Source: Aculops lycopersici
Lineage: Eukaryota > Arthropoda > Arachnida > Trombidiformes > Eriophyidae
Reading direction: 5' to 3'
Assembly (NCBI GenBank): GCA_015350385.1
Contig: WNKI01000001.1
Coordinates: 8,084,404 to 8,148,403, forward strand
DNA: 64,000 nucleotides
The first letter of the stretch is position 1; each line of letters starts with the position of its first letter. This document shows positions 20,504 through 31,900 of this stretch, in pieces. Position numbers and translations under genes: made by a program. The notes beneath the pieces were generated by a model. The model saw nothing but the letters and a program-made list of their open reading frames with translations, searched no databases and was not told the DNA's origin.

Positions 20504-20677
20504 TTATGGTGATGATTCTTTAGCCAGTTTTTTCTTCTCCCTTCTCTCCTCCAATTCCTTCAATATCAACCGACGCATGAAGATTCTTTCTTGTTGACGT
20601 TGGTAGTGGACTCCATAAATGGTAGCGCCAGATAATAATACTACAGTGGCAAAAATTAGCTTGTACTGATGTTTCAT
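20504..20677 (-). CDS. PET117: PET117-like cytochrome c oxidase assembly factor, 57 aa
   Basis: PET117 is a tiny mitochondrial matrix/inner-membrane protein needed for complex IV assembly, working with PDK/COX15-linked steps. The 57-residue ORF starts MKHQYKLIFATVVLLSGATI, with one hydrophobic segment. It continues YGVHYQRQQERIFMRR, then a charged helix rich in Glu, Arg and Lys. The order 'hydrophobic segment, GVH, (K/R)QQ, arginine, then I/L-x-D/E-hE helix' matches animal PET117 (usually about 70-80 residues), so this copy is short at the C-terminus. It ends 15 nt before the WBP11 ATG, and the upstream gene (Ly6) ends 237 nt away. The two could share one dicistronic mRNA. The family assignment rests on a short motif by eye; a generic small mitochondrial membrane protein is the alternative. 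Confidence 0.65.
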   Translation of the reverse strand: MKHQYKLIFATVVLLSGATIYGVHYQRQQERIFMRRLILKELEERREKKKLAKESSP

Positions 20678-20909
20678 CAGAGACAGTTTTAGGAAACAAG
20701 AAAAGAATTAAATAACTATTAGATGAGATGTAGTTCAATAATGTCTTTGAAAATTAGAAATCAGCGAGTGAATGTTTTGATTTTGTTCTCGAACTCGTGG
20801 TTGACCGGCACGCCCACCTGCGACTCGACTGTCGGGAACTGGTACTAATTTTCACAAGTAAATCAAGCCTTTCAGGTATACTAAGGAAGTCATGGCAAAG
20901 TTGGTTCGG

Positions 20910-20915
20910 TTTATT
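20910..20915 (-). terminator. poly(A) signal overlapping the Ly6 stop codon
   Basis: On the minus strand the sequence GTA TAA TAAACC ends the Ly6 ORF, and AATAAA starts inside the TAA stop. If used, the 3' UTR would be only about 15-30 nt. Confidence 0.45.
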
Positions 20916-21426
20916 ATACTGATCTAGGATTCAAGAAGTATAAGATATACATGATTGTGGAGATACTCAATAATGTCAAGGTTGCATAAGGTTGCAGAGA
21001 CCTCGCTCCCAAGGTTACAAAATAATTGCACTTATCGCCACTACAACAAGTGGTGCAATTCCAATCATTGTACCATATCCGATCGCATTTATTGTATCTA
21101 TCAGCAATCGCATCCTGGCACTGATCTTTGGTTGCACAGCGTTTCGATATATAATATTGTTTCTGGCTAGTCAAGGCCCAGGCTGGAGTACTACTCCATC
21201 TAACTTCGCTTAGACATTGATCCTGGTCCAAGTCACAAGTTTTAACGGTCTCTACACACTTGTTTTTGTTATTCTCTTGATTTACACAGACATAGCATTC
21301 GAGTTGAGTGGTCAATTTGCAGAATGATAATAAAGCAAGTGCGACGACTAAGATCGAGCTCATGGTGAGATTCATCTTGCAGTAATTGAAATGCTGTCTG
21401 AGTTGGATGGTAGCTGATTGCATCAT
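20914..21426 (-). CDS. Ly6/uPAR-family GPI-anchored protein
   Basis: Ly6/uPAR proteins are small three-finger-fold extracellular proteins, in arthropods often regulators of ion channels, receptors or septate junctions (Quiver/Sleepless, Boudin and similar). The 170-residue product has a signal peptide best started at residue 18 or 22 (MNLTMSSILVVALALLSFCK) and the mature start LECYVCVNQENNKNKC. The cysteine pattern is C-x2-C, ending in NCTTCCSGDKCNYF, the diagnostic CC...xDxCN motif. A hydrophobic tail from about residue 147 (ATLTLLSISTIMYILYFL) fits GPI-anchor addition. The first in-frame ATG is at 21426. The stop codon overlaps an AATAAA at 20910-20915. No closer orthologue can be named. 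Confidence 0.88.
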   Translation of the reverse strand: MMQSATIQLRQHFNYCKMNLTMSSILVVALALLSFCKLTTQLECYVCVNQENNKNKCVETVKTCDLDQDQCLSEVRWSSTPAWALTSQKQYYISKRCATKDQCQDAIADRYNKCDRIWYNDWNCTTCCSGDKCNYFVTLGARSLQPYATLTLLSISTIMYILYFLNPRSV

Positions 21427-21689
21427 CTGGTTGTCATGATATCAATATGAGAATTTTAACTGGGATGGATTTTATGAATGTTGCTAATTTACTGTAATGA
21501 CCTTCATCTATCCGATAGGAGGAGATTCAATTGTTACTGCTATGATGAAGTTGAGTTGATTTGAGTACCGTGACAACGGAGGCGCGCCTGTTGAGATATA
21601 CTGTAAACTGAGGGACTCACATGAGTGGACACTTCGTTGCGTACAACCTTGTTTGTGAGAGGGCGTGCCGGGCTCACCCGATATTTTAA

Positions 21690-21725
21690 TATAAATAGCT
21701 GCACGAGGCCCAATAAGGCTCAGTT
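21690..21725 (+). promoter_or_regulatory. core promoter: TATAAATA plus TCAGTT initiator
   Basis: TATAAATA at 21690-21697 and the arthropod initiator TCAGTT at 21720-21725 place the start A (21722) 32 bp from the first T of the TATA box, the canonical spacing. TRAPPC2L starts 254 nt downstream and is the nearest plus-strand gene, though an upstream ATG at about 21801 lies between them. Confidence 0.6.
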
Positions 21726-21975
21726 TTACTCCAACATTTAATAGCGCCCCTACGCTACACAATTCCAAATAAGATAAACACCAACGCAGGTGGGAGTTGT
21801 TTATGTTTTTCCTAGCGAACGTTGACTCTGCGCGTTTTCCTCGTTCGCATTGTCAAAAAAAATCGTTCAACTATCAAAATTGCAAGAAACAAACCAAAAA
21901 CCCTCAAGAATCGGAACCAATACTTGTTCGGTCTAACCAAATTTCAATATTCTTAACTCGAAATAGCAACTCAGA

Positions 21976-22500
21976 ATGTTTTCACCAAGCGCAGTGGCCA
22001 TCGTGAACTCTTCAAATTGTCCTCTGTTGATAAGGACGAGTTTAGACGACATCGACAAGGAGGAGGCTACGAAGTTGGTGTATCTAATGCATGCAAGTTT
22101 AGATATCGTCGAAGAGAAAGCCGAACAGCCAAATTCTCGTGATAACTTTCTCGGAGTGTTATATCAATGCGAACAATACAAAATTTATGGCTTGATGTCG
22201 ACAACAAAAGTGAAAATTCTACTTATGATAAATCAACGCTACAATTTCAGTCCGCCTCGCGAGAACGACATTAGATTAGTTCTGAAGAACATTCACAAGG
22301 CCTATGTTGATGCAACCACTTTAAATCCCTTCTACAATCCGAACGAGCAAGTCAAATCGAAACGCTTAGACAGTTATCTGGATACTATATTCACTGGAGC
22401 AAGTTCCCAGCAGCAAATGGGTGATGTCGCAACCAATGCCACAAGTGGCAACCAAACCCCAATGCCTGGCGTGGGCCAGGTAACAGTTCAAACGGTCTGA
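21976..22500 (+). CDS. TRAPPC2L: TRAPP complex subunit 2-like
   Basis: TRAPPC2L (yeast Tca17) is a longin/sedlin-fold adaptor of the TRAPP tethering complexes that act as Rab1/Rab11 exchange factors at the ER-Golgi and trans-Golgi. The 174-residue protein shows the family order: AIVNSSNCPLLIRTS, LVYLMHASLDIVEEKA, FLGVLYQCEQYKIYGLMSTT, KVKILLMINQ, RENDIRLVLKNIHKAYVDAT and the diagnostic LNPFYNPNEQVKSKRLD near residue 120. Vertebrate TRAPPC2L is about 140 residues and ends soon after that motif; here about 35 extra Q/G/T-rich residues follow. AATAAA at 22597-22602 ends the gene. Confidence 0.95.
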   Translation: MFSPSAVAIVNSSNCPLLIRTSLDDIDKEEATKLVYLMHASLDIVEEKAEQPNSRDNFLGVLYQCEQYKIYGLMSTTKVKILLMINQRYNFSPPRENDIRLVLKNIHKAYVDATTLNPFYNPNEQVKSKRLDSYLDTIFTGASSQQQMGDVATNATSGNQTPMPGVGQVTVQTV

Positions 22501-22596
22501 GGGTAATACTATAGTTGCTAGCATCACTACTTTCACAAAGATCTCACCACTTAAAAGGGCTCGATAGCAATAACTATTTAGTCTTGATATTTAAAA

Positions 22597-22602
22597 AATA
22601 AA
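22597..22602 (+). terminator. poly(A) signal AATAAA of TRAPPC2L
   Basis: AATAAA lies about 97 nt after the TRAPPC2L stop. Confidence 0.6.
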
Positions 22603-23413
22603 GAGGCTACTGTGTTGTGTCAGCGGCGTTTTGTATGCCACTATCATGGAAATAGTCAAGGTAAAACTGTAATCCAAATTAGAATTAGTGAAAGAGTCAA
22701 ATAAGAAAAAGAAGCTCGCTGGTCGTGATTCTTTCTTTCATTCTCCGAATTTTTATGCTGATGTTATTGTAATTGTAGTACAACTTTAACCGGCGGCAAC
22801 CACAGAAATCTGCAAGTCTTGCCACTCGCTATCCACCGATCGGCGAGTACAGCGAGAGATGCGCTGACCGTGACTCACACTAGATAATGGCGCAGCGGTC
22901 ATTGTGACAATCTTCTAATCCTCTTAGCCTCACCCCGTCCCATTCAGATGCCATTTACTCTCTTATGGACATTAAAAGTATTCTAAACTATCATTATTTA
23001 TTCAAGAAGCGTCTGGCTTTGTGCCTACAGCCACAACACCATCACACAGAGGAGTGATATGCAGAAATTAATCGCCTTCTCGCTACTAACCATCACGACG
23101 ACCCTCAAATTGAACTACTCATTCAGCGCGGTGGACCATGTCCATTGAACCATGTTTCTACTTCTGTAACCACCATCTAAACTTGAGTGAGTAAATAAAC
23201 GAAAGAAGCAATATGTCCTAATCCGAATTGTAGACAGAACAACTTTTCAGAGCAACCTTTTTCCTACACCCCCGACTTATGGCTCTTAACTTTCGTCTTC
23301 TCGATATCGCAATAGTTTATCTGCCGATTCATTTCATTTCAACTGTTAATTCGAGTCGTAAGGTTCTACAAAAGAAGGAGAAGTGAGAGAGGAAAGATAA
23401 ATGTGTAACCAGA
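22603..23413. other. intergenic, no gene seen
   Basis: There are only short ORFs and no recognisable element. It should contain the promoter and 5' UTR of the ZP-N-like gene, but no TATA box is evident. Confidence 0.35.
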
Positions 23414-26400
23414 ATGGGTCCTACGCGAATTACCAACCGGAAACCGGTAAACAGGTTGTCGGCCTCAAGTTTTGGCCAATCCAAAGTCAAATTGACTGTG
23501 ATATTCTACCTTCTGGCTCTCATGGCCACAGCAAAAGCTGTAGCGAGCTTGCCCTTTTATTTAAGAACCTCAATTCCTTCGATGACGCCATCAGATAGTA
23601 ACGATGAATTCGAGAAAGATCAAGAGCATCCAGTTTACGTGCCGCCACCAAGCGAGGCAATGATTTTATCACGAAACAACTACAAATTGATGAAGAGTTT
23701 GTATCACGATGATGAGCAAAACAATGAGGGTAATGTTAATAATAATGAAGCCGATGATAATAATAACGATATCTCGTCATCGCCAGCGATTGGCGATCGT
23801 TCTATGGCTGACATAATAGGCTCAGCTGATCAAAACAAAGAGCAAGACAATGAAACCGAAAACGAAAAAGACTCACAGGAGGATCGCAAAGAGCCGGAGA
23901 TCGAAGGTGAGTATCGTTATTATCAACTTCCGGTGAGATTTGCATAACTCGGTGTTGAGCTACGGAATAATTTTGTTCGATCAAATTGTTAAGGTGCCAT
24001 TTCTTCTTCTTGCCTCGTGGAAGAGACGTGGGGAAAGTCAACTTGGTCTCTTGCCAGCGCTCTAGTCAATAAACAACAGGTTAGCGAGCGAGGAAGCTAG
24101 TAACAAAGTACAGCCTCTATTCGAGTGCGCGATGATATCCCTTCGAGTTGAACCACAATCAGCAGACAGGTGAATGGTGGGATAACTTGTGGCTTGAACA
24201 AAGATAGATAGTGGCACGAGCGCATCGTGACTCATTCATTTATTAATTCCCATGCACTCCACTTGTACTGTGTGCCACCAGCTAGCGCCCCGGGGCGCAT
24301 AGCGACCGAATCATCAATTGACGTAATTGGATTTCATATACCACCTATGTTTGAGCATCTGTTCGGGAGGAGTATGTATTGCAGGTAATGACCGTGTGAG
24401 AGACTCCATATGCCCACGTGCTAAAATCCAATTTACTCATCATCATTGAGTGGGTTGGGAGAGAATAGAAGTGCAAAGGACCACCTTACATCGTATGATA
24501 AAGTAATCGATGCGACCAATTGTCTGTTTAATTGACTGGCTAATTTTAATCTGCTGTTGCTATGCTTACGTGATGGGCGGTTATTTGGCTCTCTCCCCCG
24601 AGGTGCACTTTAATGTTTGTCGAATAGGTTCTAGATTAAATGTGGTGAATTATTTAACGAGTGCAATGTGGCTTATTCTGTTTCACTCGCAAAAGTTTGG
24701 ATTAAGTTTTTGTTTTGCCAATGTTTCGATCGATTAGCAAAGTGCGCAACTGGAAACCGTCTGGCAAGGTACGTCACGCTCGTGGTCGTCTTTGTCTCTG
24801 GAAGTGGTTGTCTGCCAAATTGGCGCAAAAACAACTATTACCTGTCTAACATACATTCAATTTACTACCGACTATTCAACCACATGAACTAACATTTTTG
24901 CACTTCACTTAATCCCTCACACTTTCTCTCCTCCCACATATCAAATGTCGAAAAATCTTTTCGTTACGCGAGACAGAGCTCACATGCGATAATAAGAGCT
25001 TGTCGGCGGTTATAGTTTTACCCAAATCATTTGTCATAAAACCAGAATTCAATGATCAACCTCATGGATCATTAGGGACTGCCGCAAGGCGACTAATACG
25101 AGCTAATGATGACGAATCACCGCAGCTAACACAACCACCGCTACCACACAAATCATTGGGCCATCACTCTTCATTGTGTTCCATTAAACAGATAAACTAT
25201 CGGCTGTATCCCACCTACAAGATTCATGTTGGCGACTTGAAAGGATGCGGCGTTGTTGTTGAGAGAAAAGCTAGAGGGTTTGCGGATTTTGGTGATAGTG
25301 GAAACATTAGCGGTAGTGCTTCCGGTATAACATATGTTCTGCACATCCGGTTTCCTGTGATCAAAAGCTTGCGCACAAATGAGGATACATATGCCAGCTT
25401 GATATGCTCACCCGAGCTCACTGATGAGCACTACAGCAACAACAACAACGTTAGTGGGAGTCGCTGGTATTGGAGAAGGTTTGGCAACAACACGAGCCCG
25501 AGCAATGAGAGAGGTGAAAACGGACAAGATTTTGATGTAGCCGAGGACAATCTGAGTGGCATTGACGACAAAAACAAAAGCGACGGTAGTTACAATAAGC
25601 AAATTGAATGGAATTACCAACCAACCAAATCTAACTCACTAAGTAATAGCAGTAGTAGCAGCAATACAAGTAGCAACAATGAAATCACCAAGCTCGCTGC
25701 TGGACAACAACACAATGAGTCTAGTGGCGACGAGGCCAAGCTGGAACGCGGCGCTAGGCGCCGACTAATCTCACCTGAAGCTTCGGAAGCAACTGTAGTT
25801 GCAAACGACGGCGACCATAATAATAACAACGCGACTACTATAAACGTCGGCGACGACGATGACGACAGCAACAACAACAACAACAACAAAGACAAAGATA
25901 ACCAACACGACAATATAAACGATCCAGTCACTTTGGAGATTGTGGCGGATGCGGTGGGGGAGCCGCAGCAAGTGGAGGAGTCGCAGGAGCAGCTTAGCAA
26001 GCGCAAGTCTCCTCCTTCTGCTCACTCTTTTCTCGATTCATTTAGTTTATCCAAGAAAAGTGAGTCAAAGTTAGGAGCTGCCGCGTCTAGCGAGTTTACT
26101 TTGTCACCAACAAACTCATCAGTGCAAGAGACTAGCTTTGGCTCGGTTGCTAAAGCCTCAGTGGCAACGGCAACAATTCCAACCAGCTTGGCGCAAGCAA
26201 TCAAGGGTGGCTATATTAGTAGCGGTGGCAATGGCACTACCACTGCGAGCCAAAGTAAGGCGTCTGCCGAGACTTCAATGTCGCCGGCAACGACATTGCC
26301 GCTTGATACACTGGCATCAACACGAACACTTGGTGGTGCATCATTGGCGCCACCAGTATTATCTAAGAACTCGACTAATATTACCACGGCTGCCGCTACC

Positions 26401-27426
26401 ACCACCGCCACTGCCACTAAGACTACGACTACTTCAACAAAGTCGCTCCCTTCATCCTCGTCATCTCAACTCTCAGCTCCACTCACAGTCTCAACCATTC
26501 CATTGTCACAGGACCTAGTGGTGCGGCCACAAGTTGGATACACGCGGTCGCGAGCTAGAGACGTGATTGTTTCGACGAAGACGACGACGTCGTCTTCTTC
26601 TTCTCCATCTCAGTCCTTGTATTTATTGGCTAGGCAAAGTGGAGGAGCTACCCAACTTGGCGCCGACTCCTCTCCAATTAATGCTTCCCGATCCGCTGAT
26701 GTTCCGCTGCCGTCATTTGAAATAATGCCACATAAAAATAATGATACTTCCATTGGCGCTAGTGGCGCTAGAATCTCAACAAAGAGCACCCAAATTAGTG
26801 ACGCCGGCGGCGCCAATGATTTGGGTTTCCCCCAGATGACATTCGCTCGGAGGCGCGGCGATTACTTTGGTCCTGGCGGATTGAGTGATCGTGATGATGA
26901 TGGTGATAACGATGGTGATAGTGACGTTGGTGACATTGGAGGCGGGGCAAGCGGTGGTTCCAACACTAATATATCCACTTTTGCTGGGAGACATGTGATT
27001 GGTTATACTGCCTCGACCATAACTACAGCAACAAAACCAACAAAAACAAAACCAGACGAGACTCCTATTGGACATTTGAATAGAAATGAAAACGGAATTA
27101 GAACTAACTTGAATGATAGAGCCTCTATGAAACGTCAACAACAACATCGAAGCTCGACGCGTGGGGCGGAGCTAGTAACAGTAGATGGCGAGCAGAGAAA
27201 CGGCTCGACGATTGCGACAAACATTGCAAAAGCTGGCGATCAATTCAGTTTGTTTGTAATGACTTTGGTGGCGGCAATGCTCATGATTTTACTTGTGGTT
27301 GCCATTTTAGTTGATACTCTGCTGGCCACTAAGAGTCTTGGCGCCTTCGAGTACCCAGTCGACGGCCAGGACTCATCTAATTTATCTAAGAGCACAACAG
27401 ACAGTTGCTCTGGAGGTTTAACTTAA
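23414..27426 (+). CDS. ZP-N-domain single-pass membrane protein, two exons
   Basis: I read join(23414..23906, 24977..27426), giving 980 residues. Exon 1 encodes a 25-residue polar leader, a hydrophobic signal (VKLTVIFYLLALMATAKAVA) and an acidic linker, ending at GAAG|GTGAGT in phase 1. Exon 2 after GAGACAG joins in phase. Directly after the junction comes a ZP-N-like module: Cys near residues 168, 231, 255 and 307 (LTCDNKSL, LCSIKQINY, LKGCGVVVE, YASLICSPE), with the typical TYVLHIRFPVI ... RTNEDTYASLIC end. About 600 residues of S/T/N/D-rich, mucin-like sequence follow. A membrane helix at about 920-948 (LFVMTLVAAMLMILLVVAIL) and a short tail end the protein. I find no cysteines for a ZP-C half. 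ZP proteins build apical matrix in arthropods; the exact member is not recognised. Confidence 0.6.
23907..24976 (+). other. intron of the ZP-N gene (predicted)
   Basis: The intron runs from GTGAGT to GCGAGACAG, 1070 nt, and the phases of the flanking exons agree. It contains one CAACAGGT at 24074-24081 and no coding sequence I can support. The acceptor choice is less certain than the donor because the pyrimidine tract is broken. Confidence 0.45.
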
Positions 27427-28982
27427 AATTTGGTCCAATCTAATTATTGAGGCTGCATTGATCTGTATCAAATTGTGTTATAAAATTTGCATTACTAAAA
27501 GTATGAATGTTACACCTCGACAATCTAGTGATTGGTGTTGTTATTATTCTTGTTGTTCTCTTTCCCCGATTCGCTATCGGAAATTGCGTGTTGTTTTCGC
27601 TTCACTGACTAACGCATTTCATTTATTTATTTTATCTCTCTATTTCTCTGTCGCAAAATTCTCTTCTCCGGCACTTTTGGCTCCCGCGGCGCCACCTAGC
27701 GGAATTCGGCCCGAACCAAGCTGCCTTCGTGGCCTGTGTTTATGGTGCTGTGTTGTGGCGGCGTTCTCGTCGCGGTGGTGAGCGAAACAACAACGACGAT
27801 GTCGCTGACGAGTCGTCAGTGACGACGGTAATGGGCAGGAAAACTTCTGAGGCTTTTGTTGTGACCTCAATGTGTTTCTATCTTCTTGACGCCGCCGCTA
27901 CTGCTGCTGCAGCGTTTTCTCTGCCTCTGGCACCGCAGATTCTCCTGCAGACAATTCCAAATTTAGTCCTGCAAGCATAATGGGACTTCTGCTTCCTGCA
28001 GGACAGACAAAGTATGGTGATGTTGATGAAAAAGTTTGGCTTACATCTCGGGCGAGTAGTGATCTAGGGAGACTTTTTAAATCTATCTCCGTTCTCGAGT
28101 AACAGAATCTCAGCATTTTCCATCGCTTCTTAGGCTAGATTCAAAAATTCATTTCTTTATCAACGAAATAATACCTTTGTCTGGTAAATTCATCAGTCCT
28201 GCAGTTCGCTTGCAGTGCTCTCCAGCGAGACTACTAACTTCGAATGCCTGCAGTTCGGCAGCACACAGCCCAAAACTCCTCAAAAGTTGTGTGTGATTGC
28301 TGCTGTTGCTGGCCAGAAAAGAGAGACTTGGAGTCGACCAAGTTTTGAATGCAGAAACCCAATGGGCGGCTAGTGGAGCCCGTTGAAAGGTGTGCAGTTT
28401 GCGAGCGCAAGAAGCGGTGAGTAAATCTACGCAGCAGTGGCAACGGCAATAGAAACGACGATGGCGACGACGACGACGACACTACACAGACACACAAGCA
28501 CACAAACGAAAAGACACACAGACAGACAGACGCATCCAGGCTCAAATTCACAGATGAAGACACACACAAACGGACAGACAGACACACAAACGCACAACTA
28601 CACAACGCTAACTTTAAGGGAACTCGGATCGGACAGGCAGGCAGGGTAGCTAAAAGCAGGCAACACAAGAGGCAGTCAGCCAACAAGGCAGACAGAGTGC
28701 AGAATGCAGAGTGCAGTAGACAAGCAGTAGGCAGGCAGCGGCGGCGGCAGCACACACACTAGCTACGCGGATACCATAATCAAAATAAAAATTTGCTGCT
28801 GCTGTTCGATAGCCTTTATTTTCCCCCAACAAGAGTAATGAGAAAAAATAAATAGAGACACTGTATTTATTATTATTATTCATATCCTCATCTATTACTA
28901 TTACTCTGTCTCGCCGAGATAACGCCAAGATACCACATACAAGAGAGGGGTCAAAGAGCCTCTCAGCAAATCCTTGTTAGTT
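27427..28982. other. intergenic, between the ZP-N gene and the SPEN exon
   Basis: I looked here for the RRM exons expected upstream of SPEN and saw none. The minus strand at 27689-27702 reads CCGCTAGGTGGCGC, close to the insulator-protein CTCF consensus. At 28480-28620 the plus strand is rich in ACACA/CAGACAG simple sequence. The SPEN frame is open from 28923, with a possible acceptor CTCTCAG at 28966. Confidence 0.4.
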
Positions 28983-31900
28983 ATGAGGAGACAGGTTAGT
29001 GATTATCGCGACCATCACCATTCGGTTGGTCCGGATGGTCGCGGTGGAGGCGGCGGTGGTCGTGGCGATATTCACCATAATCATCATAATCACAATAACC
29101 ATCACAGTCATAGCGGAGGAGGACATCACAATAGCCACCACAGTGCACACGGTGGATCGCATCATAATCAAGTAGCAAATGGACTACTACAAGCTACCTC
29201 ATCAGGACCCCTAAGTTCTTCTTCGTCACATCATCATAACTCTTCACATCACCTATCATCATCCTCGATGCAGCCAATATTGCCGCCACATAGAACAGGT
29301 AGTTTAAGCGGAGGTAGTGGTTCACATTTCCATTCACATCATCCGAGCCTTGGCCCACATATGCCGCCACATTTGCAACAATCGCAACAGCAACAACAAC
29401 AACTACCACCACATCATCATCATCACCACCATCGGTCCAACTCATCCTCCTCATCTAGCTCATCGACGGCGCATCAAATGCAGCAGCAACAACAGCAACA
29501 ACAATCACACCCTTCATCAATGCGCCACCAACACTATCAGCTGCCGCATCACAATCAGCAAGCGCAAAATCATCAAAGGCAGCCAAGTTTAACCTCGTCA
29601 CCATCGTCCCATTCAAATTTATTAAGTCGAGTTGAGAGAAAAAGAAGATTATTAGCTTGTATCGATGGAGGTCCATCAAGTGGCGAAGATAATAGCCTAA
29701 GCGGATTGGGTGTCAGCTTAGGTGCCGGCAGTATCAGTGGAAATCTAATCCCAACAGCCACGACAGCAACGCCGACGACCCATCATCGTGATCATCATCA
29801 AAGCCACAGCCACCACAACTTGAATAGTAACAGTGGTGGCCGTGACCACCACCATCATCATCATCAAATTAACAACCATCATCACCTAAACAACAGCCTC
29901 CACCAGCACAGCAACCACCACCCGCACCATCATCATCACCCCTTGTCGCAACACTCAAGTCCAAAGCAAAACCTCATTGTCAATAGACAAGTGACACCAG
30001 ATAGAATATCGCTAAATGCAGCTAGTTCAATTTCAGCACTCACAGCAACAACGACATCTTTAACATCAGCAACCACTATACAGCCAATAGCGACGACAAC
30101 CCTAACAGCAAGCTCGATCGCTCACCATAGAAATAGTAGTGGCAGTATCAATGGTCTTAGTGATCGGATAGGTGGTAGTGGTAGTGGTCGGGATGGAAGC
30201 GGCGTTGCTGGCGGCACTGCCAGCAGTCTAGCTGCAGCAAATTCGGCTACGGCTAACCCAATTATTCTGGGACAACAACAACCAAGTGATAAACCAAAGA
30301 AAACCTCTTCATCATTACTACCCAACAGTATCTACAACAAGGCAGGACCGGGACAAAAGTCATCAACTTTGACAAGTTATAGTACTCAAACAATATCAGG
30401 CAACAACAACAATAATAATAACAGCAGCAGCAGTGGTAGTAGCTCTACAGCCACGATAACGAATAACGCAAGTAATACTATTAATATTAACACAAGCAGC
30501 AGCAGCGGCAAAGGCGATGGAAATGATTCATCTTCGTCATCATTGAAGCTAATTATAGACATCGGATCTCAATCTATAAATTCAGGAGTCCAAGATCCAA
30601 GACTAACCAAGTTGGGATCGTTAAGCGGTCCGCCAAAAGCCATTGGGGGACAAACAACTACCCTAATAACAGCCACAGCAACCACAACAACCCAAAACAA
30701 TCCCCTTAGTGAAGATCCAATTAATTTTACAAAGTTGGTTAATTCATCGTCGGATGATCTAGTCGGCTTGACTAAATTAGGCGACTATTCGGCCTCTAAT
30801 CTATTTCATCTCCGGGTTACGTCATCTGAGCTGTTATCTAAACAAATCACCAAAATGAAAGATCCAACAGCAAGTCTTGCAGACTCGACAACAAACAACA
30901 ACAAGATCGACGATCAAAGCTCAAGCGAAGTATCGTCGTCAAGTGATGCAGAGTTATCGAGGGTTTTAGCGAACAAGCAACAGTTGCAACAACAAACCCA
31001 ATCGTTATCTTCAGTTTATAGGAAGCCTGTGATGAATTTACCTCTACCTAAATTTGCTTGCCCTCTTGTGAAGGCAAGTAGTATGCCGTTAGCTGCAAGT
31101 AGTAATAATGAAAATTTAGTTGTTTCAAACAATAACAACAATACAAACAGCAACAAAAATCCTACACCAGACCGGGAACTGTCATCAACAGTTAGTTCAT
31201 CAAACAAATTCTTGTTGAACAAGACACCACTTTCGTCTTTATCCAGCCGAAATCACCTTTCGCCGCCAACACTAGCAAGCTCCTCCTTGGGTCTATCATC
31301 ATCGTCAACAACTGCAGCGACGCCTCAAATAGATTATAGCAAATTTAATATCAGAAAGAAATCGACACCGTCGTTGTCTATGGATAATGAGACTAGTTTG
31401 GGCGGTTTGATGGGCTCGAACCATCTATCGACTATCATCGCAAGTAGCTCAGATGAAGACAAGCGATCGCCGGTGCTGACAGATAGCTCTGATGCGCCAG
31501 CCCATAGCATCGATGACTCAAGTCAACCTAGTCGAGAGGAGCAAAAAGAACAGCAAAATCACCAACCTGAACAACATCAGCCTCAACCTCAGCCTCAATC
31601 AGCTCAAAAGCAGCAACATCAGCCAGAGCCACAGCAGCAATCAACGACCAAACATCAAAAGAAAGCTGAAAAAGTTACGACTGAAACATCCAAAGTGGTT
31701 AATGAAATAGTGAGCAAACCCCAAAAATCTTCATCCGTGATACAACCAACAACAAGTTACAAACCTCCACCTAAAGAATTGCAACAACAATCTAAAGAAC
31801 CATCGAAAGAATTGCATAAAGACAATGTGCCCGCTGAGTCGCACAAAGATTCTGTGCCCAAAGTGACGACACCGAAATTGCCATCATCGTCTTTGTCACC

